Below are positions 18,233 to 26,612 of a stretch of 64,000 nt of DNA, piece after piece. Location of the stretch: positions 1 to 64,000 of the forward strand of contig CALBMX010000027.1 of the NCBI GenBank assembly GCA_937896235.1, read 5' to 3'. The notes under the pieces are model-generated. The model made no database searches. It was not told the origin of the DNA and saw nothing but the letters and a program-made list of their open reading frames with translations. Both the position numbers and the translations under genes were made by a program. Within the stretch, counting starts at the first letter, position 1; each line of letters begins with the position of its first letter. Source of the DNA: an uncultured bacterium. GTDB lineage: Bacteria; Planctomycetota; UBA1135; GCA-002686595.

Positions 18233-19363
18233 TCAGAAGAGCAGAGACTCATAAAGGCCTTTGTAGATAGCGAGCATCTTGTCAAAGCCGTACAGCTCTC
18301 TCGCTTTGGCCTCGGCGGCACGCCCAAGGCTCATTCTAACGTCCTTATCGTTCGCCAAAAGGACCAGCTGGTCGGCCAAAGCCAAGGGGCAAAGGTCTTT
18401 GGAGACGATGTTTGCTCTCGACTCGGTAGGAACCATCAAGCGGATGTCCCCTACGTCCGTCGCTACAGGGGGAATGCCGGTCGCCATGGCTTCGATTAGG
18501 CTTATTGGCATTTGCTCGGTGTCCGAGGACAGGCAGAAGATGTCGAATGTGCGATAGGCGGGGGCTGTGTTCTCTTGGTGGCCGGTGAAATGAACACGCT
18601 CCTTGAGGCCGAGAGTCTGTGCGAGCTCTTCGAGATGTGAGCGCTCAACTCCATCGCCGACGAGTACTAGGTGGAGTGGTACCTGGGTCCGTGCTGTGGC
18701 GGAAGCCATGGCCTCGATGAGTCGGCCGTAGTTCTTCTCTGGGCGCAAGTGCCCAACCGATCCCACTACGACGGCGTCTGGCGGTAGGGCTAGCTGCTCG
18801 CGCATGTCTGCTCCCCTGGGCCCAAAGCGACTCAAGTGGACTCCATTCGGGACAATGTGGAGTTGCCGCTCTGGCACCCTCCAAAGATCCCGTGCGATCT
18901 TGCCCAAGTTGTGGGAGGGAACGATCAGCGCCGGAACCCGTTTGAATAGGAAGCGGCGCATCCAAACTCGCCGCTTTTTGAAGCTAGCCGCCTCCTCCGG
19001 ACCAAATCCCTCCTCGTGATGAATCAGGGGAATACCGGTGAGGGACCGCACTGCCAACACCGTTTCGATCGCACCCCAGTTGTAGGTGCAGATCAAATCG
19101 GGCGCGACCTCTTGGATCATGGTGCGAAGAGCCCTCAAGGTTTTGAAGAAGCCAGCCTGGGGGGGGGCGTCACGAAGAGTGATCTCCAGGTCCTCTGCAA
19201 GTAGCTCCGATGCACTCGTTCGATTATCCATGGCGACAATCGTGTGGCGCCAGGAAGAGCCCAGTGCCTCCAAGACGTTGGCTGTGCGCGTTTGCGGCCC
19301 CGCGGGTACGAAGGTTGCAAACACGTGCAGAACGTGTCTTTTAGATGTGCTGGCGCTATTCAT
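18233..19363 (-). CDS. Glycosyltransferase family 4
   Basis: 376 residues with the two-domain GT-B fold. The N-terminal domain has the Gly-rich acceptor region (FVPAGPQTRTANVLEAL) and the C-terminal domain carries the donor-binding EQMPISLIEAMA (E-x7-E) motif near 280-290 followed by PPVATDVGD. The link segment LHIVPNGVHLSRF is typical of GT4. It retains anomeric configuration and uses a nucleotide-sugar donor. It starts 41 bases after the stop of the oxidoreductase-epimerase gene, suggesting a shared pathway for a surface sugar. Confidence 0.93.
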   Translation of the reverse strand: MNSASTSKRHVLHVFATFVPAGPQTRTANVLEALGSSWRHTIVAMDNRTSASELLAEDLEITLRDAPPQAGFFKTLRALRTMIQEVAPDLICTYNWGAIETVLAVRSLTGIPLIHHEEGFGPEEAASFKKRRVWMRRFLFKRVPALIVPSHNLGKIARDLWRVPERQLHIVPNGVHLSRFGPRGADMREQLALPPDAVVVGSVGHLRPEKNYGRLIEAMASATARTQVPLHLVLVGDGVERSHLEELAQTLGLKERVHFTGHQENTAPAYRTFDIFCLSSDTEQMPISLIEAMATGIPPVATDVGDIRLMVPTESRANIVSKDLCPLALADQLVLLANDKDVRMSLGRAAEAKARELYGFDKMLAIYKGLYESLLF

Positions 19364-19404
19364 TTCCTAGGGAACTGTACGTTACGGCAGCTGTCGAAAG
19401 CTAC

Positions 19405-21543
19405 TTATGCGCCGTAGATGCGGACCGCCTTGTCCAAGAACTCTTCGGCGTCTTCCACTGGCTTCCAGTTGAGGTGTTTGCGAGCTCCATCGCATGCGAA
19501 AGGTACGGCAAGGCCGCGCGACTTCAAATCTCGATAGGACGGAAGGGCAACTTTGCGGCCACCAACGCGCTTGACGATCCATTTTCCAAGCTCCATCGTC
19601 TGGCTGACAGCCAGGGAGCGTGCGTGGAAGTGGAGGTCACGGCCCGTTGCTTTTCGGAGCTCGGAGACAACCTGTTGTGCGTTTAGGTCGACTCGCGCGC
19701 AGAGGTTCATGGTGAGACCGTGCAGATCGTTGCCATGAAATAACGCGGAGGAGACAATCGCATCGGCAACGTCATCGACCCAGACGAGCGGAAGTGGCGT
19801 GTCGCCAATGCCCCAGCCAACGCAGTGATTGTCGCGCGCCCAGAGGCCAAGGCCCGAGTGTTGCATCGGCGTGCCTTCCCCCAAAACAACACCCGGCCGG
19901 AGGATGACGAGGGGCAGTCCTTTCTCTTTCTGCATCGCGAGAAGTGCGTCTTCGGTTGCAGCTTTACCGCGTGCGTAGAGCGGACGCTCAAGAGGCAGAG
20001 GGTCGGTGGGCATCGAGTCGGGAATGACACCCTCTCCACAGTCCAGACCACAGTAAAGCGAGGCGACGCTAGAGATGTAGACATAGCGCTCGGCCCCCGC
20101 ATCTAGGGCGGCCTGGGCGAACCCTACGCTTCCTCCGATCATCGCCGTTTGCACGGCCTCCCAACTGTCTCCACCGCCCGTCGCAAGTTGGACGACAGCG
20201 CGTGCTCCTTCGAGGGCGGACCGCATGGAGGAGCCATCCTCTAAAGTGCCATAAAGTAGACGTATTTTGCCATTGGCGGCATTCTCAACAACGATCGCTG
20301 GCATCGAGTGGGTGCGCCTGACGATCAAGGTAACGGGGATGTCGCGGGCTAGTAATTTTTCAATCACTCGCTTGCCAATGAACCCCGTGCCTCCGAGGAG
20401 AACGACCTCGCCGGGACGGGCGGGAGCTTCCGAAAGCTGGACTACGGCCGCGCCGGATTCACCCGAGATATCTTTGGTGATGGCCTCGCACCACTCCAGA
20501 ACTTGAGCGCCATCTTCCGCCGTTGCGAGAGGGGCCTCGCCCTTTGCGATGGCTTGATAGGTGCCCCGGATCGAGTCGCGCATACCAGCGAAAAATGCGT
20601 CTTCGCGCGGCCCCACTCCAATCGTGTATTTCAGGTAGTCTTTGAGGACCTTCGTCGCACTCTTCTTGAGCTCTTTTCCGCGTCCCGAACCAGCGAGGTA
20701 GCTGTTCCAAAAGTCGAGGTACAGCGTCTTGTTTTCGGAGGCGATGTGATCGTGGAAGAGGTCAGCTTCGATGCTGCCATCTGTGCCGAGTACTTCGATG
20801 GTGGAGCGTGTGAAGTCCTCGCCGAAGGCGAAGTACATTTCCACGGTCCCGCGCTCTGCTTCCGCGGCCACAAGCCAGCGGTTATTGAAGAGCTGACCCG
20901 GATGGAGTTCGCGGCTCTTCAGTACGGTCGTCGTCGCCGACTTCACAGCACCGACAAGCGCGTGAACTTGGGAGCAGGGGTGTGGCCCCTGCTCGAAAAC
21001 GATGTTCGCGGGCGTGCGGAACATCCAGTGGGAGAAGTCGCCGGCGTCGAGTTGGCGCAGCGGGACACTCAGCGTGACGCGCACGTGCTCGACGCGGCCG
21101 ATCTCACCTGCTTCCACACGTTGCATTAGGGTGGCAAAGCTTGGGTGGGTGACGGCGTTGTGGTTTACGGCAAGGCTCAAGCCCTTGGAGTCCGCAAGTG
21201 CGCCCAGCTCGCGCGCGTCCTTGCTGCTTAGCACCATCGGCTTTTCGACCATAACCCCGATACCGGCCTCTAAGGTCTCGCGAATCAGGGTCGCATGCAG
21301 CGGTGGAGGCAGAAGTAAGCTCGCCACCTGCACGCCGAGCTCTTTGAGCTCGCCAATCGATGCGACGGCGTGGGGAATCCCAAACTGCTTAGCCTTTGCT
21401 TGAGCTTTGCTCAGAACGGCGTCGCAAACGGCGACAAGTTCGACCTCAGGTGTGTTCTTGAGGACCTCCAGGTGGAAGTCGGCGATGAATCCGGCACCGA
21501 CAACGGCGACGCGGAGAGGGGACGAGGAGCTTGGGTTTGCCAT
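19405..21543 (-). CDS. Fused Gfo/Idh/MocA oxidoreductase and NAD-dependent epimerase
   Basis: 712 residues with two complete enzymes. Residues 10-350 are a Gfo/Idh/MocA oxidoreductase: Rossmann motif VVGAGFIADFH near 15-25, EKP with the catalytic Lys in VMVEKPMVLS near 98-107, and a C-terminal beta-sheet domain. Residues 375-712 are an extended short-chain dehydrogenase/epimerase with a second Rossmann motif GGTGFIGKR and YARGK (Y-x3-K) near 522. Linking the two on one chain suggests consecutive redox and epimerisation steps on a nucleotide sugar. The adjacent GT4 gene downstream agrees. The exact sugar is unknown. The gene is divergent from the gene-free stretch before guaB. Confidence 0.92.
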   Translation of the reverse strand: MANPSSSSPLRVAVVGAGFIADFHLEVLKNTPEVELVAVCDAVLSKAQAKAKQFGIPHAVASIGELKELGVQVASLLLPPPLHATLIRETLEAGIGVMVEKPMVLSSKDARELGALADSKGLSLAVNHNAVTHPSFATLMQRVEAGEIGRVEHVRVTLSVPLRQLDAGDFSHWMFRTPANIVFEQGPHPCSQVHALVGAVKSATTTVLKSRELHPGQLFNNRWLVAAEAERGTVEMYFAFGEDFTRSTIEVLGTDGSIEADLFHDHIASENKTLYLDFWNSYLAGSGRGKELKKSATKVLKDYLKYTIGVGPREDAFFAGMRDSIRGTYQAIAKGEAPLATAEDGAQVLEWCEAITKDISGESGAAVVQLSEAPARPGEVVLLGGTGFIGKRVIEKLLARDIPVTLIVRRTHSMPAIVVENAANGKIRLLYGTLEDGSSMRSALEGARAVVQLATGGGDSWEAVQTAMIGGSVGFAQAALDAGAERYVYISSVASLYCGLDCGEGVIPDSMPTDPLPLERPLYARGKAATEDALLAMQKEKGLPLVILRPGVVLGEGTPMQHSGLGLWARDNHCVGWGIGDTPLPLVWVDDVADAIVSSALFHGNDLHGLTMNLCARVDLNAQQVVSELRKATGRDLHFHARSLAVSQTMELGKWIVKRVGGRKVALPSYRDLKSRGLAVPFACDGARKHLNWKPVEDAEEFLDKAVRIYGA

Positions 21544-21589
21544 TTCGAGGGGCGCTCGGGCTAATTAGTAGGGTGTGGGGAGGCGGGGA

Positions 21590-21870
21590 GCATAGTGCTC
21601 GTGCAGCAATAATGGAGTAGCTACACGCTGGAAACCTTCTTTCGGCAGGCGGATAAGCCTCCTCAACGATCTTGCAATGTTTGCGGGCAAGTCTTCCATT
21701 CCCAGAAGTGGATTCACCCGGTGCCGACTTCGGGAGACTGCATGTGTACGGTGCAAATCCACCATTTGGGCTCAACGAATCTCAGACTGGAGGTCGACAG
21801 GGTAAGTCTCCTCCTCTCTTGGGTCCGTTTCGATACTCCGGTATCGACTCGGGCCCTTTTTTTTTTATAT
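21590..21870 (+). ncRNA. Candidate small structured RNA ending in a strong terminator
   Basis: A U-rich intrinsic terminator at 21821-21870 has no protein gene upstream on the plus strand: the nearest gene is divergent. The stretch contains CTTGC/GCAAG (21671-21691), AGGC/GCCT (21648-21660), GTGGATT (21708) with AATCCAC (21757), and GAGCA/TGCTC near 21589. This suggests a nested fold of about 250 nucleotides. I tried to match it to 6S RNA, tmRNA, RNase P RNA, SRP RNA and the cobalamin riboswitch; none fits well, although GGTGCAAATCC recalls one cobalamin element. It could instead be an attenuated leader of guaB. The 5' end is a guess. Confidence 0.45.
21821..21870 (+). terminator. Strong intrinsic terminator
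   Basis: GGGTCCG (21821-21827) pairs with CGGGCCC (21850-21856), and TCGATAC with GTATCGA forms the upper stem around loop TCCG. Ten T residues follow directly. This is among the best intrinsic terminators in the window and points rightward. Confidence 0.88.
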
Positions 21871-22126
21871 TTGGAGCGTCCCCCTGTGGGCCCGACGGAC
21901 CCGTTATTGTTGGAAAAGGGCAGGAACTCTCCGATGTCGGCAAGAAGTGACGCGCATTCAGGTCACGGGACTTGGAGTCCGGGCGGGGCTTTTTTAGAAT
22001 TGCCTCCTTCATCTTCTCCGCTCCAAACTCAGGCGGAGCCTCACCCAGAACCGGGTGGGCACCCTTAGTTAGTGGAAGCAACTCCGGACAAGGCCGAAGC
22101 GCGCCCTCATCCCACAAACTACCGCC
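21871..22126 (+). other. Gene-free stretch upstream of guaB
   Basis: No credible gene. A short hairpin GGACTtggAGTCC (21968-21980) followed by GGGGC and six T residues around 21985-21996 may be a second weak terminator. The region should hold the guaB promoter, but no clear -35/-10 pair stands out. No known purine riboswitch core was seen. Confidence 0.4.
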
Positions 22127-23596
22127 ATGACGCTCAACATTCCCGAAGGACTTACCTTCGATGATGTCCTGCTTGTTCCCCGGCATTCGGACCTGATTCC
22201 GACCGAGGTCAACGTCTCCACGCGCTTTTCGCGACGCGTGCCCCTAAACGCGCCGATTGCCTCCGCTGCAATGGACACCGTTACAGAGTGGCGTCTTGCC
22301 GTCGCGATTGCGCGCGAGGGAGGCATCGGCATTATCCACCGCAACTTCTCCATCGAAGGGCAGATTGCCGAGGTCGACAAGGTCAAGCGCTCCGCTAACG
22401 GCATCATTTTAGATCCCGTAACCTTGCCGCCGACGGCGACGATGGGCGAGGCGCGGGGCTTGATGAAGAAGCACAACATCTCCGGCCTACCGATTCTGGA
22501 TGACAATCGCTGCGTGGTGGGAATACTCACCAACCGCGACTGTCGCTTTGAAACCGGCGCGGATACACCTGTCTCCGCAATGATGACCAAAGAGGGACTC
22601 GTTTCCGCGCCTCCTGGTACCTCGCTCGAAGAGGCGCGCGACCTGCTCTACCGCAACAAGATCGAGAAACTTTTGATCGTGGAGCCAGGCCCAAACGGCT
22701 GCGGTAAGTTGGCTGGATTGATCACCATGAAGGACCTCGACATGCTCGAGGCGTTTCCGAATTCGGCCACGGACGATCGTGGTCGTCTCCGCGTCGGCGC
22801 AGGTATTGGCGTACGCGACTACGAGCGCGCCGCCGGGCTAGTCGAAGCCGGCGTCGATGTGCTTGTGGTTGATACCGCCCACGGTCATAGCGACAACGTG
22901 ATCGAGACGGTGCGCAAGCTCAAGGCAACCCATAAGGATGTAGACATCGTCGCGGGAAACATCGCAACCGCCGAGGCTGCAATCGCACTGGTCGAAGCCG
23001 GAGCCGACGGGGTGAAGGTCGGTATTGGTCCCGGTTCGATCTGCACTACGCGGATCGTCGCCGGTGTCGGGGTTCCGCAGCTGACTGCAATCATCGACGT
23101 CTGTCGGGCGATTGCCGGAAGTGATGTCCCTGTGATCGCGGACGGCGGTTTGCGCTACTCCGGAGACATTGCGAAGGCCCTCGCGGCAGGCGCCTCCTGT
23201 GTGATGGTCGGCAGCTTGCTGGCAGGAACAGACGAGAGCCCCTCGGAAGAAATCTTGTATCGCGGACGAACCTTTAAAGCGGTCCGCGGCATGGGAAGCT
23301 TGGGGGCAATGGTAGATGGTGGCAAAGAGCGCTATCGCCAAGGTGACGTCAAGGAGAAGCAGAAGCTGGTCCCGGAGGGGATCGAGGGAATGGTCCCGTA
23401 TAAGGGTCCCGTCTCCACGGTGATCTATCAGCTTGTCGGTGGCGTTCGCAGTGGCATGAGCTACTCGGGCTCCCAGACTATCCCCGATTTTTGGAAGAAC
23501 CATCGCTTTGTGCGCGTGACATCGGCTGGCATGAAAGAGAGCCATCCTCACGACGTCCAGATCACCAAAGAAGCGCCGAACTACAACCACGAATGA
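22127..23596 (+). CDS. guaB: IMP dehydrogenase
   Basis: 489 residues, normal length. It oxidises IMP to XMP with NAD, the committed step of GMP synthesis. The barrel begins [13 protein letters not shown]; two CBS domains occupy about 95-205. The catalytic loop [11 protein letters not shown] carries the nucleophile Cys306, and the flap appears later with [14 protein letters not shown] and the RYRQGD segment. The start ATG fits the family start. The stop overlaps the guaA start (ATGA), making a guaB-guaA operon. Confidence 0.98.
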   Translation: MTLNIPEGLTFDDVLLVPRHSDLIPTEVNVSTRFSRRVPLNAPIASAAMDTVTEWRLAVAIAREGGIGIIHRNFSIEGQIAEVDKVKRSANGIILDPVTLPPTATMGEARGLMKKHNISGLPILDDNRCVVGILTNRDCRFETGADTPVSAMMTKEGLVSAPPGTSLEEARDLLYRNKIEKLLIVEPGPNGCGKLAGLITMKDLDMLEAFPNSATDDRGRLRVGAGIGVRDYERAAGLVEAGVDVLVVDTAHGHSDNVIETVRKLKATHKDVDIVAGNIATAEAAIALVEAGADGVKVGIGPGSICTTRIVAGVGVPQLTAIIDVCRAIAGSDVPVIADGGLRYSGDIAKALAAGASCVMVGSLLAGTDESPSEEILYRGRTFKAVRGMGSLGAMVDGGKERYRQGDVKEKQKLVPEGIEGMVPYKGPVSTVIYQLVGGVRSGMSYSGSQTIPDFWKNHRFVRVTSAGMKESHPHDVQITKEAPNYNHE

Positions 23597-25191
23597 GCAC
23601 TTCAAGCACAAAGGCAGCAACCCATATGACATCAGCTCCAGAGTCCGACATCCCGCGCGGCGTATTGATCATAGATCTCGGAACCCAATACGCTCAGCTG
23701 ATTGCGCGACGAGTTCGCGAGGCACGAGTTTGGTGCGAGATCGCGCCTCCCCATCTTGCGATGGAGCGGGCCGAGGCGATGAACCTGTGCGGGGTGATCC
23801 TGTCGGGCGGCCCGGCCTCTGTCTACGGCGACAACGCTCCGGAAATCCCGAAGGAGATCCTGGAGCTTGGCGTCCCTGTTCTCGGTATCTGCTACGGCAT
23901 GCAGTGGATGTGCCAACACTTAGGTGGCAAGGTGGATGCGGCGGAGGCGCGCGAGTTCGGTCGTGCCTCGATTCGTATCGACAAGCCGTCGGGAGTGTTG
24001 GACTCCATCGACGGGCACACGGTTGTCTGGATGAGCCACGGGGATCAAGTCGCGGAGCTTCCCGAGGGGTTCGACATCTACGCCTCTACGGAGACCTGCC
24101 CGTTTGCGGTCGTTGGCGATGAGAGGCGCGGCTTTTACGGGTTGCAGTTTCACCCGGAGGTGACACACAGTGTCCGTGGCCGAGAGATCATTGAGAACTT
24201 CCTGATTCGCGTCTGTGACGCACCTGCCGATTGGCGTCCCGGCTCGATTGTCGAGCGCGAGATCGAAAAGATTCACGCTCTGGTTGGGGAAGACGGTGAG
24301 ATCGTTCTTGGTCTTTCGGGCGGAGTCGATTCGAGTGTTGCGGCAGTGATCTTGCAGCGAGCTGTCGATCAACGCCTGCACTGTGTTTTTGTGGACAACG
24401 GACTTCTACGGCACGGCGAACGCCAAGCTGTTGAGGAGCTTTTCGGAGGCCACTTCCACATGGACCTGACTGTTGTAGATGCCCGTGCCGAATTTTTGGA
24501 TGCGCTGGCCGGCGTGTCGGACCCCGAGACGAAGCGGAAGATCATCGGCAAGATCTTTATCGACGTATTCCGGCGTGAAGCCACGCGCTTCTCGAACGCC
24601 AAGTTCTTGGGGCAGGGAACACTGTACCCGGACGTGATCGAGTCGATTCCGGCCCATGGTGGGTCCACGCACGTCATCAAGTCGCACCACAATGTTGGCG
24701 GCCTGCCGGAAGACATGGACATGCAGCTCGTCGAGCCACTTCGCGAGCTCTTCAAAGATGAAGTGCGCGAGATCGGTCGCCACTTGGGTCTGGCGTCAGC
24801 CGTTGTCGATCGGCAACCTTTCCCCGGTCCAGGTCTTGCTGTCCGCATCCTCGGTGACATTACCGAAGCGAAGTGCGATCTGCTTCGGCGCGCGGATCAC
24901 ATCATCACCTCCGAGATCGAGAAAGCGGGCGAGCACAAGGGGCTTTGGCAGTACTTCGGCGTCCTGCTTCCTACCAAGTCCGTTGGTGTCATGGGGGATC
25001 AGCGCACCTATGAAAACACGTGCTGCCTGCGTGTTGTCTCCAGCGAGGATGCGATGACTGCAGATTGGGCCTACTTACCCCAGGAGTTGCTGCAGCGCAT
25101 TTCCAGCCGCATCATCAACGAGGTCCGGGGAATCAACAGGGTCGTCTTGGACATCAGCTCCAAACCCCCCGCGACGATCGAATGGGAATAG
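23593..25191 (+). CDS. guaA: GMP synthase (glutamine-hydrolysing)
   Basis: 532 residues from the ATG at 23593, which overlaps guaB; an ATG at 23626 is an alternative. It aminates XMP to GMP using glutamine and ATP. The N-terminal class I amidotransferase has nucleophile Cys100 in GICYGMQW and a His-x-Glu pair in QFHPEVTHS. The ATP-pyrophosphatase P-loop LSGGVDSSV lies near 240. The dimerisation domain ends with the conserved ISSKPPATIEWE. An intrinsic terminator follows. Confidence 0.98.
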   Translation: MSTSSTKAATHMTSAPESDIPRGVLIIDLGTQYAQLIARRVREARVWCEIAPPHLAMERAEAMNLCGVILSGGPASVYGDNAPEIPKEILELGVPVLGICYGMQWMCQHLGGKVDAAEAREFGRASIRIDKPSGVLDSIDGHTVVWMSHGDQVAELPEGFDIYASTETCPFAVVGDERRGFYGLQFHPEVTHSVRGREIIENFLIRVCDAPADWRPGSIVEREIEKIHALVGEDGEIVLGLSGGVDSSVAAVILQRAVDQRLHCVFVDNGLLRHGERQAVEELFGGHFHMDLTVVDARAEFLDALAGVSDPETKRKIIGKIFIDVFRREATRFSNAKFLGQGTLYPDVIESIPAHGGSTHVIKSHHNVGGLPEDMDMQLVEPLRELFKDEVREIGRHLGLASAVVDRQPFPGPGLAVRILGDITEAKCDLLRRADHIITSEIEKAGEHKGLWQYFGVLLPTKSVGVMGDQRTYENTCCLRVVSSEDAMTADWAYLPQELLQRISSRIINEVRGINRVVLDISSKPPATIEWE

Positions 25192-25216
25192 CCCCTATCC
25201 TTTGAGTTGAATCAGG

Positions 25217-25260
25217 AGAAGGGCCACTCTGCGTTTGCTCGCAGAGTGGCCCTTCTTGTT
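25217..25260 (+). terminator. Terminator after guaBA
   Basis: A perfect 17-bp stem: 25217-25233 pairs with 25240-25256 around a six-base loop TTTGCT, followed by TGTTGGTT. It separates guaA from the convergent methionine sulfoxide reductase gene. Confidence 0.85.
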
Positions 25261-25304
25261 GGTTCGACCGGCAGTCCGTTACCGGTAGATAGTGTCGGCT
25301 AGGG

Positions 25305-26480
25305 CTACTCTTCTTTCGGCAAAAAGGACGGCGCGAAACGACCGTAACCACGGTTCTCAAGGTCTTCTGCCGGTATGAATCGGAGGGACGCTGAGTTGAT
25401 GCAGTAGCGAAGTCCCGTGGGCTCCGGTCCGTCGCGGAACACATGGCCGAGGTGGCTCTCTCCATGCGAGCTTCGAACTTCATCACGCGCGTACCCCAAC
25501 TTGTGATCAACGTCTTTACCGATGTTGGACTCGATCAGCGGCTGCCAAAAGGAAGGCCAGCCAGTGCCCGACTTGTACTTATGCTGAGAGCTAAACAGTG
25601 GCTCGCCACTGACGACATCGACATAGATCCCGTCCCTCTTGTTGTCCCAAAATTCATTCTGGAAGGCACGCTCGGTACCGGCCTCTTGAGTCACCTTGTA
25701 GGCCAGAGAAGACAGCGTCTTTTTAAGGACCTCTTGCGAGGGTTTGATGTAGCGCGCTTTGGGTGAGACCAGCAGCGGCCCGAAGTCAATCACGCGAGCG
25801 GGACCCCAGGCTGAGTCGCAGAACTTGTCGCGTCCCGAGCCCTTGCGATACTTGCCGTAGTGCGCGGGTTCTTTGATGTAGTAGTCCTGGTGATATTCTT
25901 CGGCGTCGTAAAACACCGCGCGCGGCAGAATAGGCGTGGCGATGTCATTCTTAAAAATCTTACTTGCCACAAGCGCGGCTTTAGAGGCCTGCGCGACCTC
26001 CCGCTCCGCGGCGTCTGCAACATAGATTCCGCTCCGATACTGAGTGCCGCGGTCAAAGAACGACCCACCCGCATCCGTGGGATCGAACTGCCGCCAGAAG
26101 AATTCCACAAGGGTTCCATAGGAGACGACGTCCGGCCAGTAGAAGACCTCTACGGCCTCGGTATGTCCCGTTTGACCTGTGCCGACAGCTTTGTAAGTCG
26201 GGTTCACCACGGTGCCGTCGGTATATCCGGAGACGACCTCGACAACTCCGGGAACCGTCTCAAAAACACTCTCGATACACCAAAAACAGCCACCGGCAAA
26301 GATGGCACTTTTCATGCCTTCGGTTGAGCCCATCCACTCAGACTTATCGGCTAGTGTGAGGTGACCGCTTGAGTGGTCTGCTGGCTGCGATGTCGGCCTG
26401 GAGTCGCCCTGTAGAGTGGCGGCTGTTAGCACTCCGACGCTCGCTAGTAAAAGGAGAGGAGTTAGAATTGATTTGTTCAT
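25305..26480 (-). CDS. msrAB: Exported bifunctional methionine sulfoxide reductase MsrA-MsrB
   Basis: 391 residues from the ATG at 26480, which begins a signal peptide ([20 protein letters not shown]); the frame is open upstream. The MsrA half repairs the S-sulfoxide and has GCFWC with catalytic Cys65. The MsrB half repairs the R-sulfoxide and ends in [13 protein letters not shown] with its catalytic Cys. MsrB lacks the usual zinc Cys pair before its [19 protein letters not shown] segment, so it belongs to the zinc-free type. Exported MsrAB proteins protect envelope proteins from oxidative damage. It is in a redox-stress neighbourhood. Confidence 0.95.
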   Translation of the reverse strand: MNKSILTPLLLLASVGVLTAATLQGDSRPTSQPADHSSGHLTLADKSEWMGSTEGMKSAIFAGGCFWCIESVFETVPGVVEVVSGYTDGTVVNPTYKAVGTGQTGHTEAVEVFYWPDVVSYGTLVEFFWRQFDPTDAGGSFFDRGTQYRSGIYVADAAEREVAQASKAALVASKIFKNDIATPILPRAVFYDAEEYHQDYYIKEPAHYGKYRKGSGRDKFCDSAWGPARVIDFGPLLVSPKARYIKPSQEVLKKTLSSLAYKVTQEAGTERAFQNEFWDNKRDGIYVDVVSGEPLFSSQHKYKSGTGWPSFWQPLIESNIGKDVDHKLGYARDEVRSSHGESHLGHVFRDGPEPTGLRYCINSASLRFIPAEDLENRGYGRFAPSFLPKEE

Positions 26481-26612
26481 CGTGGCATCTGTGCTCGTTG
26501 TGGTGAGAGTGGGACTCGCCATCCGATTCGCGCCGCGGCCCCGTGGGGTACCTCGGACGATCGGAACGCAGAGAATATCGAGTATTGATCTCACGAGGGA
26601 ATCACGAGAGTA

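Noticed and set aside
21748-21762. Cobalamin-riboswitch-like GGTGCAAATCC
   Set aside because: The other conserved cobalamin elements are missing from the surrounding sequence, and the downstream gene is guaB.
21672-21950. Open frame of 92 residues through the terminator before guaB
   Set aside because: It reads through a U10 intrinsic terminator, has no ribosome binding site and no recognisable domain.
21782-22186. Minus-strand frame overlapping the start of guaB
   Set aside because: Overlaps a certain gene and is antisense to the terminator; Pro/Gly/Lys-rich low-complexity product.
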